A stretch of 64,000 bases of DNA from Clostridiales bacterium (GTDB lineage: Bacteria; Bacillota; Clostridia; Oscillospirales; Oscillospiraceae): positions 1-64,000 of the forward strand of contig SFLE01000003.1 in the NCBI GenBank assembly GCA_004553495.1. The letters are read 5' to 3'. Below the pieces are notes generated by a model. The model was given only the letters and a program-made list of their open reading frames with translations, did not search any database and was not told the DNA's origin. Shown piece by piece: positions 15,297 through 22,916 of this stretch (position 1 is the first letter of the stretch; every line of letters starts with the position of its first letter). A program made the position numbers and the translations under genes.

Positions 15297-16592
15297 ATGG
15301 ATAACAACATAAACAACAATGACTTTAACAACAACGAAGGGTTCGAGCAGGGCGAATATCACTTCACCTATGCCGATTTTAACCAGCCGGAGCCAAAAAA
15401 GAACAAAACTCCGTTCTGGAAAAAGCCTGCCGCCATGATAGCGGGGGTGATCGTAGCCGGTATGCTTTCGGGCTTCGCGGGCTCTGCCATAGCAAACTCC
15501 GTGACAGGCGGCTCCACCACCATATTCGAGGGCGACCGTCCGTCGAGCGTAATAAATACTGCAAGCGTAGACACAGGCAAGCAGATGACCGCCGCCGAGG
15601 TGTATGCGGCAAATGTAAACTCAACTGTCGGCATAACAACGCAGGTCACGACAAACTACTGGGGCTACACCACCACTGCGGCTGCCGCAGGCTCGGGCTT
15701 TATCCTCTCGTCCGACGGATATATTCTAACAAACTTCCATGTCATAGAGTCAGCCAGCGCGATAAAGGTCACCCTGTATAACGGCGACAGCTACGACGCA
15801 AGTCTTGTGGGCTACGACGAGAGCAACGACATTGCCGTTTTGAAGATAGACGCCGAGGACCTCACTCCGGTAGTGCTGGGCGATTCGGATAACCTCAATG
15901 TCGGCGACGAGGTCATTGCTATAGGAAATCCCCTCGGCGAGCTCACATTTTCGCTCACCTCCGGCTCCGTGAGCGCCCTTGACCGTGAGATAACCCTTTC
16001 CAGCAGCGTTACGATGAACCTTATCCAGACCGACTGCGCAATAAACTCCGGAAACTCGGGCGGTGCGCTGTTTAACCTCTATGGCGAGGTCATCGGAATA
16101 ACAAACGCCAAGTATTCCGGCTCGGGCTCAAGCTCCGAGGCATCCATCGACAACATAGGCTTTGCCATTCCGATAAACTCCGTGCGCTCAATTGTCGAGA
16201 GCATAATCGAAAAGGGCTATGTTGCAAAGCCGTATATCGGAGTGATGGTCGGCGATGTGAGCGAGGAGTCTGTGAATTACGGCTTGCCCGAGGGCGCGGC
16301 GGTCGTATCCGTCACCGAGGGTGGACCTGCCGCAAGCGCGGGACTTCAGGCAAACGATATCATAACCGCCGTAAACGGCGAGAAAATAAGCGGCAAGAGC
16401 GACCTTTCGTCCGCGATAGCAAGCTGCTCGGCAGGAGATAAGCTCACTCTAACGGTTTACCGTCAGGGCGAAACGCTGACGGTCACCGTCGAGGTAGGCG
16501 AGCAGAAAACCGCAGCCATAGCAAATTCTCAGACCCAGCAGCAAACCCAGCCGCAGCAGCCTCAGGGAGGGACCTTCGGCTTCGGAAACTGA
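15297..16592 (+). CDS. htrA: HtrA/DegP-like membrane-anchored serine protease
   Basis: 431 aa from the ATG at 15297 (AAGGAGG seven bases upstream). An Asn-rich cytoplasmic N-terminus, one membrane helix (about 45-70), a trypsin-like domain with catalytic His148 (TNFHVIE), Asp178 (SNDIAVLKI) and Ser254 (SGNSGGAL), one PDZ domain (about 310-400, GLPEGAAVVSVTEGGPAASAGLQANDIITAVNG), and a Gln/Pro tail. Degrades or refolds damaged exported proteins at the outer membrane face of the cell. Operon with the 113-aa protein and divergent from a two-component system, matching CssRS-HtrA-type envelope-stress circuits. Confidence 0.95.
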   Translation: MDNNINNNDFNNNEGFEQGEYHFTYADFNQPEPKKNKTPFWKKPAAMIAGVIVAGMLSGFAGSAIANSVTGGSTTIFEGDRPSSVINTASVDTGKQMTAAEVYAANVNSTVGITTQVTTNYWGYTTTAAAAGSGFILSSDGYILTNFHVIESASAIKVTLYNGDSYDASLVGYDESNDIAVLKIDAEDLTPVVLGDSDNLNVGDEVIAIGNPLGELTFSLTSGSVSALDREITLSSSVTMNLIQTDCAINSGNSGGALFNLYGEVIGITNAKYSGSGSSSEASIDNIGFAIPINSVRSIVESIIEKGYVAKPYIGVMVGDVSEESVNYGLPEGAAVVSVTEGGPAASAGLQANDIITAVNGEKISGKSDLSSAIASCSAGDKLTLTVYRQGETLTVTVEVGEQKTAAIANSQTQQQTQPQQPQGGTFGFGN

Positions 16593-16609
16593 AAAACTAT
16601 CCTTTGAAC

Positions 16610-16629
16610 GGGCAGCCTCATGGCTGCCC
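16610..16629 (+). terminator. Hairpin after htrA, weak terminator
   Basis: GGGCAGCC-tcat-GGCTGCCC, 17 bp after the stop, but followed by ATTCAGC without a T-tract. It may block 3' exonucleases instead of terminating. Confidence 0.4.
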
Positions 16630-16729
16630 ATTCAGCTATCTGTTAAGATTCCGGCAAAACGGTAGACAAGGCGAGGGAAAAGGAATATAATGCAGTCGCT
16701 TAAAATTTTTGAAGGGAAATGGATAAGCG

Positions 16730-17140
16730 ATGGAAAAAACGGAAAGAAAGGAAGTCACGCGGGTCGCGCTGTTTGTAATGTTCTCCGTTTCCGCGGGCGT
16801 TATCGAGCTCGGCTCATTTGCGCTTTTAAACGAGCTCACGAGCTGGAGCTACTGGCCGTGCTATCTCATAGCGCTGACGCTCTCGGTGCTCTGGAACTTC
16901 ACGCTCAACCGGCGGTTTACATTCCGCTCTACCACCAATGTTCCGCGCGCGATGGGTCTCGTTGCGCTGTATTACTGCGTTTTCACGCCCGCGACCACGC
17001 TGCTGGGGAACTACCTCACCGAAACGCTTTTGTGGAACGAATATCTCGTCACCGGCATAAATATGGCGCTGAACCTTTCTACCGAGTACCTCTACAACAG
17101 ATTTGTCGTTTTCGGAAAGAGTGTGGATACAAGAAAATAG
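16730..17140 (+). CDS. GtrA-like family membrane protein
   Basis: 136 aa with four predicted membrane helices. VLFVMFSVSAGVIELGSFALL-like helix 1, LSVLWNFTLNRRFTF (the GtrA hallmark NFxxNRxxxF) and the closing EYLYNRFVVFGK identify the family. GtrA proteins are implicated in moving undecaprenyl-linked sugars or in teichoic acid and polysaccharide decoration. No partner glycosyltransferase is adjacent. It has its own terminator. Confidence 0.85.
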   Translation: MEKTERKEVTRVALFVMFSVSAGVIELGSFALLNELTSWSYWPCYLIALTLSVLWNFTLNRRFTFRSTTNVPRAMGLVALYYCVFTPATTLLGNYLTETLLWNEYLVTGINMALNLSTEYLYNRFVVFGKSVDTRK

Positions 17141-17176
17141 CCCTTTGCACCCGCTGCGGGGTGCGGAGGGCTTTTC
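17140..17176 (+). terminator. Intrinsic terminator of gtrA-like gene
   Basis: GCCCTttGCACCC-gctgc-GGGGTGCggAGGGC followed by TTTTC, starting at the stop codon. Confidence 0.8.
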
Positions 17177-17205
17177 TTGACTTTGCAGGGCAGTCAATGT
17201 ATAGT
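17177..17205 (+). promoter_or_regulatory. Sigma-A promoter of SNF transporter gene
   Basis: TTGACT (17177-17182), 17-bp spacer, TATAGT (17200-17205), 45 bp before the ATG and directly behind the previous terminator. Confidence 0.75.
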
Positions 17206-17249
17206 ATTCCTTAGTGTGTTCAAAAAGAGAGAGCGAAAGGTAAGAAATA

Positions 17250-18596
17250 ATGGAGAGAAACGATTTGCACCACGAACGCGACGGCTTCCGCAGCCGCAGC
17301 GGATTTATAATCGCCTGCATAGGCTCCGCGGTGGGTATGGGAAACATATGGCGCTTTCCCATGCTGGTGTCCACATGGGGAGGACTGACATTCCTCATAC
17401 CGTACTTTATCTTTGTGGTGCTCATAGCATCCACCGGCGTTATCGGCGAGTTTGCCCTCGGCAGAGCGGGCGGAGCGGGACCGATGGGCTCGTTCGGCAA
17501 GTGCACCGAGCTGAGATACGGCAAGCGAAAGATCGGCGAGCGCATAGGTTACCTGCCCATCCTCGGCTCGCTGGCGCTGGCGATCGGCTATACCTGCGTT
17601 ATGGGCTGGATATTCAAATACACATTCATGTCTTTTTCCGGCGGGCTTTTCGATATGGGTCAGGACATGGACGCCATTGCCGGCACATTCGGCAGCACCG
17701 CGAGCGCATGGGGCGCGAATGTGTGGATAATCGTTGCGATAGTCATAAGCTTCGGCATAATGTCGTTCGGCATATCCGGCGGCATCGAGAGAGCCAATAA
17801 GGTCATGATGCCGGTTCTGTTTGTCCTGTTTGTCGCGTTGGGCATATATGTGTTCACCCTGCCCGGCTCATCGAAAGGCTACAGCTACATTTTAACGATA
17901 AACCCCAAGGGGCTTCTTGATCCCAAGCTGTGGGTATATGCCTTCGGTCAGGCGTTCTTCTCGCTTTCGGTAGCGGGCAACGGCAGCGTTATCTACGGCT
18001 CGTACCTGAGCAAGGATGAGTGCATACCCTCGTCTGCGCGCAATGTCGCGGTGTTTGACACTCTTGCGGCGCTGCTTGCGGCGTTTGTCATCATCCCCGC
18101 CATGGCAACGGGCGGCGCAAAGCTCAATGACGGCGGACCGGGACTTATGTTCATCTACCTTGTCAATGTCATAAACGGCATGGCAGGCGGACGCATAGTC
18201 GGCATCATATTTTTCGTGTGCGTTTCCTTCGCGGGTCTGAGCTCGATAATAAATCTCTACGAGGCGCCCGTTGCGTTCCTGCAGGAGAAGTTCGGAATGA
18301 AGCGCGTGCCCGCAACTGCGGTTATCCATGCCGTCGGCTGCGGCGTTGCGCTGTGCATACAGGCGATAGTGTCGCAGTGGATGGATGTTGTGTCCATTTA
18401 CATCTGCCCGCTGGGTGCGCTGCTTGCGGCGATCATGTTCTTCTGGGTCGGCGGCAAGAGGTTCGTGCTTGAAAGCGTTAACCTCGGTGCGAGAAAGCCG
18501 ATAGGAAACTGGTATTACCCCATGGGCAAGTATGTCTACTGTGCCTGCGCGCTCATCGCGCTCATAGCCGGTGCCGCCCTCGGCGGTATCGGATGA
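17250..18596 (+). CDS. Sodium-dependent transporter, SNF family
   Basis: 448 aa, full-length bacterial SNF (LeuT-fold) symporter with about 11-12 membrane helices. Helix 1 IACIGSAVGMGNIWRFPML carries the Na+ and substrate-site unwound segment, and helix 6 FFSLSVAGNGSVIYGSYL is also typical. Moves an amino acid or amine inward with Na+. Preceded by its own promoter and followed by a bidirectional terminator, so monocistronic. It is a paralogue of the frameshifted copy at the left window edge, which could explain tolerance of that lesion. Confidence 0.92.
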   Translation: MERNDLHHERDGFRSRSGFIIACIGSAVGMGNIWRFPMLVSTWGGLTFLIPYFIFVVLIASTGVIGEFALGRAGGAGPMGSFGKCTELRYGKRKIGERIGYLPILGSLALAIGYTCVMGWIFKYTFMSFSGGLFDMGQDMDAIAGTFGSTASAWGANVWIIVAIVISFGIMSFGISGGIERANKVMMPVLFVLFVALGIYVFTLPGSSKGYSYILTINPKGLLDPKLWVYAFGQAFFSLSVAGNGSVIYGSYLSKDECIPSSARNVAVFDTLAALLAAFVIIPAMATGGAKLNDGGPGLMFIYLVNVINGMAGGRIVGIIFFVCVSFAGLSSIINLYEAPVAFLQEKFGMKRVPATAVIHAVGCGVALCIQAIVSQWMDVVSIYICPLGALLAAIMFFWVGGKRFVLESVNLGARKPIGNWYYPMGKYVYCACALIALIAGAALGGIG

Positions 18597-18604
18597 TTAA
18601 AAAC

Positions 18605-18636
18605 AACAAAACCGGAGCGTTTGCTCCGGTTTTTGT
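18605..18636 (+). terminator. Bidirectional terminator between convergent genes
   Basis: ACCGGAGC-gttt-GCTCCGGT with A and T flanks. It serves the SNF gene (plus) and the 115-aa gene (minus). Confidence 0.85.
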
Positions 18637-18983
18637 TATTTAAACAGATATTCGCTTGCTTCAACGGTCGGGAGAAGGTTTTCGGTGTCAACGAGCTCGG
18701 AAATGTTCTCCGCCGATGTTATCTCGCATTCAACGAGCGGATTTACTCCGCTGTTGAAGGCTCCGCTCATAACGCTCGGCTTATCTACAGGCAGCACCCT
18801 GCGCCCGTTTTCGCAGATGAAATACAGGCGGTAGTCAACATCGTGCCCGCTCGTGGCGTGCAGGGCGAGCTGCCCTAAAAGCGGGTACATCTGCTCGAAC
18901 ATCTCTGCCTGGGAAACCTCCAGAAGCCTGACCTCGCCGGCGGTATCCGGCTGCCGTCCTATCCATTTCTTTATTATCCTCAT
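18636..18983 (-). CDS. Hypothetical protein
   Basis: 115 aa from the ATG at 18983, with GGAGAGAG a few bases upstream. A soluble mixed alpha/beta protein starting MRIIKKWIGRQPD, with no signal peptide or membrane helix. It contains LYFICENGRRVLPVDKPSVMSG and ends EASEYLFK. I do not recognise a family. It is convergent with the SNF transporter and divergent from the LysM gene. Confidence 0.6.
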   Translation of the reverse strand: MRIIKKWIGRQPDTAGEVRLLEVSQAEMFEQMYPLLGQLALHATSGHDVDYRLYFICENGRRVLPVDKPSVMSGAFNSGVNPLVECEITSAENISELVDTENLLPTVEASEYLFK

Positions 18984-19094
18984 TGCACTCTCTCCGGCGT
19001 TTTTTCTCTGAGCGTACACCGTTTAAGCCGCGCTGTCAATGATAAAAAGGAAAAAACGGCGCTGATAGGTCATACCATATACCGAGGTGATGGT

Positions 19095-20225
19095 ATGAGA
19101 ATTTATATTGTCAGGCGGGGAGACAGCCTGTATTCGATAGCCAAAAGCAGCGGCAGCACGATGCAGGAGCTTTCGCGGCTCAACCAGCTTGCCGATCCCT
19201 CGCGGCTGAGCGTGGGCCAGGCGATAGTCATACCCGACGGCGGCAGTCCCGATGGGAGCATTGAGATAAACGGCTATGCCTACCCGAATATCGGCGCGCA
19301 GACGCTCGGCGAGGTGCTGCCGCAGCTTACATACCTGTGTCCGTTTTCGTGGCACATTGACGCTCTCGGCGGTATAACGCCGACAGCGGATGAGCCGATG
19401 ATAAGGGCGGCGTGGGAAAATAACTGCGCGCCTCTGCTCACGCTGACGAACATCGGCGTAAACGGCGGGTTTTCCGGCGATGTTGCCCATAGCATTTTTA
19501 CGAACATGACCGCGCAGGATACCCTGATGCAAAATATGCTCGCTGCACTGCGCAGCCGCGGTTACTACGGAGTTAATCTCAACATCGAGTATGTCCAGCC
19601 CTACGACCGCGAGGGCTACAACGCCTTTTTGGAGCGCGTAAGCGAGGAGCTGCACGCTAACGGCTATATGCTCTCGAGCGCAATCGCGCCCAAGGTGTCC
19701 GACGAACAGTACGGCGTGCTGTACACCGCACACGACTACGAGGCTCACGGAAAGTACTGCGACCGAGTGGTCATCATGACCTACGAGTGGGGCTATACCT
19801 ACTCCTCGCCGCGCGCGGTGTCGCCGGTAAACGAGATGCGCGGGGTGATGGACTACGCGGTGACGAAAATGCCGCCGTCGAAGATACTGCTCGGTTTTTC
19901 AAATTACGGCTACAACTGGAGTCTGCCGTGGCGGCAGGGTCAGCCCGCGCAGGTCATATCAAACGCCGCAGCCGTAGATCTTGCGGCATCGGTATTTGCG
20001 CAGATAAAGTTTGACGAAACGGCAAAGGCTCCGTATTTTAACTACACCGACCCGTCGGGAGTTCAGCACGAGGTGTGGTTCGAGGACGCAAGAAGCGTTG
20101 CCGCGCGTCTTTCTCTCGTGGGGGAATACGGACTTGCCGGAATAAGCATATGGACGATAAACATGAAAAACCGCGCGGGCTTTGCCGTTATCGAGAGCAC
20201 ATTTGAAACCGAAAAAATAGTATGA
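19095..20225 (+). CDS. LysM-GH18 glycoside hydrolase (YaaH/SleL-like)
   Basis: 376 aa. One LysM peptidoglycan-binding repeat at 1-47 (YIVRRGDSLYSIAKSSGSTMQELSRLN) and a GH18 barrel (about 60-370). The catalytic motif reads YGVNLNIEYV with Glu165 retained, while the Asp two residues earlier in the usual DxE is Asn163. The barrel ends LAGISIWTINM as in YaaH/YdhD/SleL. Relatives cut N-acetylglucosamine bonds of cortex peptidoglycan during spore germination and are spore-coat-associated; no signal peptide, consistent with that. With Spo0A this suggests a spore-forming lineage, though such genes persist in non-sporulating relatives. RBS GAGGTGAT. Confidence 0.88.
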   Translation: MRIYIVRRGDSLYSIAKSSGSTMQELSRLNQLADPSRLSVGQAIVIPDGGSPDGSIEINGYAYPNIGAQTLGEVLPQLTYLCPFSWHIDALGGITPTADEPMIRAAWENNCAPLLTLTNIGVNGGFSGDVAHSIFTNMTAQDTLMQNMLAALRSRGYYGVNLNIEYVQPYDREGYNAFLERVSEELHANGYMLSSAIAPKVSDEQYGVLYTAHDYEAHGKYCDRVVIMTYEWGYTYSSPRAVSPVNEMRGVMDYAVTKMPPSKILLGFSNYGYNWSLPWRQGQPAQVISNAAAVDLAASVFAQIKFDETAKAPYFNYTDPSGVQHEVWFEDARSVAARLSLVGEYGLAGISIWTINMKNRAGFAVIESTFETEKIV

Positions 20226-20252
20226 AAAAGCTCCCCATTCGGGGGAGCTTTT
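20225..20252 (+). terminator. Bidirectional terminator
   Basis: AAAGCTCCCC-attc-GGGGGAGCTTTT starting at the stop codon of the GH18 gene. Also suits the convergent FAD gene. Confidence 0.85.
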
Positions 20253-20261
20253 AGAATATGC

Positions 20262-21656
20262 TTATTTGCCAAGACGCTCGGATATGACCTTTGCGACCTT
20301 AACGCCCGAGGCTGCCGCCTGAGCGAGTCCGCGCGTTATGCCCGCGCCGTCGCCGATGGCGAAGAAGTTTGAAAACTTCGTTTCCAGCTCGCCCGAGAGC
20401 TCGAGGCGGGAGGAGTAGAACTTTACCTCGGCACCGTACAGGAGCGTGTCGTAATTCGCGGTGCCCGGTGCGATCTTGTCGAGGGCGTAAATCATCTCGA
20501 TTATATCGTCAAGCTGCCGCTTGGGAAGCGCAAGGCTCAGGTCGCCCGGAACCGCCGCGGTGAGAGTTGGACGGGTGTAGGACTGTGCCAGACGGTGCTC
20601 GTTGGTGCGAACGCCTTTTACGAGGTCGCCGAAGCGCTGTACCAGAACGCCGCCGGAGAGCATATTGCTCAGCGAGGCTATGTGCTTGCCGTAGCGGTAG
20701 GGCTGGTCAAAGGGCTCGGTAAAGCGGTTTGACACCAGAAGCGCGAAGTTTGTATTATCGCTCCTGAGCGCGGGGTCGGAGTAGGAGTGACCGTTAACGG
20801 TGTTTATACCCTCGACATTTTCCGCGACTACATGACCGTAGGGGTTCATGCAGAAGGTGCGCACCTTGTCGCCGTACTGCTTGGTGCGGTATATGAGCTT
20901 CGACTCGTAAACTACATCGGTTATGTGCTCAAACACCGTTGCCGGAAGCTCAACGCGAACGCCGACATCGACCTGATTGTTTATAAGCTTAACGCCGAGC
21001 TTGCGACACTGCTCGGAGAACCACTCCGCGCCGCTTCTGCCGGGCGCGACGATGAGGTATGAGCAGTCTATCGCATCGCCGTTTCTGAGCGAGAGCTCAT
21101 AGCCGTTATCCGCGCGGTCTATCGAAACGACCTCGGTGCGGAAGCGGTATTCTATGACCTTTCGCAGGTCTTCATACATATTCTGAAGGATGCGGAGGTT
21201 GTTCTCCGTTCCGAGGTGCTTTACCTTTGCCTGCAAAAGATGAAGATCGTACTTCAGCGCCTCGCGCTCGAGCGCTCTCGCCTCGGGCGTGTCGGTGGAG
21301 AAGGTCTTGTCGGTAGCGCCGTATTTCATGTTGACCGTATCGACATAGTTTATAAGCTCCATGACCTCGTCGTCATCCATAAAATCGGTCAGCCAGCCGC
21401 CGAACTGGGTCGTGAAATTGTATTTGCCGTCGGAAAATGCGCCCGCGCCGCCGAAGCCGCACATCGTGTCGCAAACGCTGCAATGGATGCATTCTTTGAC
21501 CTTTCCCGCAACGATGGGGCAGTGGCGCGAGTATATGTCGCCGCCCTGATCGAGCACGCATATCTTAAGCTCCGGATGGCGGGCGATAAGCTCGTATCCG
21601 GCGAAAATGCCGGCAGTGCCACAGCCGATTATCGCAACATCGTAATTGTTTTTCAT
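20262..21656 (-). CDS. FAD-dependent dehydrogenase (COG2509-type)
   Basis: 464 aa from the ATG at 21656 (GGGAG RBS). N-terminal Rossmann FAD site YDVAIIGCGTAGIFAGYEL, a Cys-rich stretch CIHCSVCDTMCGFGGAGAFSDG at about residues 56-80 that is characteristic of this family, and the C-terminal FAD motif FFAIGDGAGITRGLAQAAASG. Members are annotated as uncharacterised FAD-dependent dehydrogenases; the substrate is not known. The Cys cluster might bind a metal or be redox-active. Cytoplasmic, apparently monocistronic. Confidence 0.88.
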   Translation of the reverse strand: MKNNYDVAIIGCGTAGIFAGYELIARHPELKICVLDQGGDIYSRHCPIVAGKVKECIHCSVCDTMCGFGGAGAFSDGKYNFTTQFGGWLTDFMDDDEVMELINYVDTVNMKYGATDKTFSTDTPEARALEREALKYDLHLLQAKVKHLGTENNLRILQNMYEDLRKVIEYRFRTEVVSIDRADNGYELSLRNGDAIDCSYLIVAPGRSGAEWFSEQCRKLGVKLINNQVDVGVRVELPATVFEHITDVVYESKLIYRTKQYGDKVRTFCMNPYGHVVAENVEGINTVNGHSYSDPALRSDNTNFALLVSNRFTEPFDQPYRYGKHIASLSNMLSGGVLVQRFGDLVKGVRTNEHRLAQSYTRPTLTAAVPGDLSLALPKRQLDDIIEMIYALDKIAPGTANYDTLLYGAEVKFYSSRLELSGELETKFSNFFAIGDGAGITRGLAQAAASGVKVAKVISERLGK

Positions 21657-21804
21657 GGTATTCACTCCCGCAAAAATTATGGGCACAAAACAGCCCTGCG
21701 TATTATACGGATTTCATGTGGCATAGTAATTAATAAATTGTAAATTTTCTGTGTGCAGCATATAGTTGTTGGACACTTGCGGCGCTATGTGTAGTGCCAA
21801 TAAC

Positions 21805-21833
21805 TTGACGAGAATTTAAAATGTCGGTAAAAT
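21805..21833 (+). promoter_or_regulatory. Sigma-A promoter of lipid operon
   Basis: TTGACG (21805-21810), 17-bp spacer, TAAAAT (21828-21833), 37 bp before the first gene. Confidence 0.65.
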
Positions 21834-21870
21834 GTGAGCATAAAAAATTATAGATAGAGACGGTGATAAA

Positions 21871-22449
21871 ATGTCGGAAGGATCGAAAATGAGAGATTTG
21901 GGAAAGCAGATGCGCAGCGAGGCGTTTTCCATACCAAATCTGCTGAGCTATTTCCGCCTGCTGCTTATACCGCTGTTTATCATGCTGTATCTGCGCGAGG
22001 ATTTCACGGCGGCGCTCATAACGCTGGCTGCCAGCGGTCTGAGCGATGTGCTCGACGGAAGGATAGCCCGCAAATTCAATATGGTAACGGATCTCGGCAA
22101 GGTGCTCGACCCCGTTGCGGATAAGCTTACGCAGTGTGCGATGATGTTCTGTGTCGCAATGCGTTACCCCGCAATGTGGTGGCTGCTCGGCATCCATGTG
22201 GTAAAGGAGCTCATAATGATAGTTATGGGCTGCTATGTTCTTAAAAAGACCGATACCGTAAACAGCGCCATCTGGGTCGGGAAGCTGTGCACCGGCGTTA
22301 TATACGCCGTTATGATGCTCCATGTCATAGACCCGTATCTGCCGCAGGCGGCATCCGTTGCGATGACCGTCGTCTGTGCGGGGCTTATACTCTTAAGCCT
22401 TGTGGTCTACACCATGAGATATGTTAAAATTCTCGGAGGGAACAAATGA
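21871..22449 (+). CDS. CDP-alcohol phosphatidyltransferase family protein
   Basis: 192 aa membrane enzyme with the full CDP-alcohol phosphotransferase signature D-G-x2-A-R-x8-G-x3-D-x3-D (SDVLDGRIARKFNMVTDLGKVLDPVADK). These enzymes join CDP-diacylglycerol to an alcohol; PgsA (glycerol-3-phosphate) is the closest pattern, cardiolipin-type synthases an alternative. First gene of a five-gene operon with lipid genes; its stop overlaps the next start (ATGA). Confidence 0.85.
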   Translation: MSEGSKMRDLGKQMRSEAFSIPNLLSYFRLLLIPLFIMLYLREDFTAALITLAASGLSDVLDGRIARKFNMVTDLGKVLDPVADKLTQCAMMFCVAMRYPAMWWLLGIHVVKELIMIVMGCYVLKKTDTVNSAIWVGKLCTGVIYAVMMLHVIDPYLPQAASVAMTVVCAGLILLSLVVYTMRYVKILGGNK

Positions 22450-22916
22450 GCTTTCTTTATGCAGTGCTGTATATAGCCGCGCTGGGAATACTGTCGCATT
22501 TTCTGGGACAGGCGCTGCCGAGGGCGCATTTTAGCGCGGAAAGGTTCCCATACCGTGCCGCACAGTGGGAAAAGGGCGGCAAGGCTTATGAAAAGCTCGG
22601 CATAAAGCGCTGGAAGGACCACCTTCCGGACATGAGCAAAATAATGCCCGACATGGTGAAAAAGAAAATGTCGGCAGCCAAGGAGCAGGGCATGGAGGTG
22701 CTCATTGAGGAGACCTGTGTCGCCGAATGCGTACACTGGGCGCTGATAGTCCTGTCGCTGGGCATATTCCTGTTCTGGCGCTCGCCGTGGTCGATAGTTT
22801 TCTGGCTTGTGTATAATATTTTGGGCAATTTGCCGTTTATAATCATACAGAGGTACAACAGACCGAGGCTCGTTATGCTCGAGCAGAGAAGAAAGAGGAG
22901 GGCTGAAAAGGCGTGA
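22446..22916 (+). CDS. CrtO-like (glycosyl-diaponeurosporenoate acyltransferase-like) membrane protein
   Basis: 156 aa with a membrane helix at each end of the N-terminal half and two near 95-135. IKRWKDHLPD, LIEETCVAECVHWAL and the closing NLPFIIIQRYNRPRL match the CrtO acyltransferase-like family. In staphylococci CrtO acylates a carotenoid glucoside; no carotenoid gene is visible here, so a different glycolipid acceptor is likely, perhaps the product of the following glucosyltransferase. ATGA overlap with the upstream gene, GTGA overlap with the downstream gene, so translationally coupled. Confidence 0.72.
   Translation: MSFLYAVLYIAALGILSHFLGQALPRAHFSAERFPYRAAQWEKGGKAYEKLGIKRWKDHLPDMSKIMPDMVKKKMSAAKEQGMEVLIEETCVAECVHWALIVLSLGIFLFWRSPWSIVFWLVYNILGNLPFIIIQRYNRPRLVMLEQRRKRRAEKA

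Noticed and set aside
19066..19094. CATACCAT as a sporulation sigma-E -10 box for the GH18 gene
   Set aside because: It lies so close to the ribosome binding site that a transcript starting there would lack a usable leader, and no -35 partner was found.
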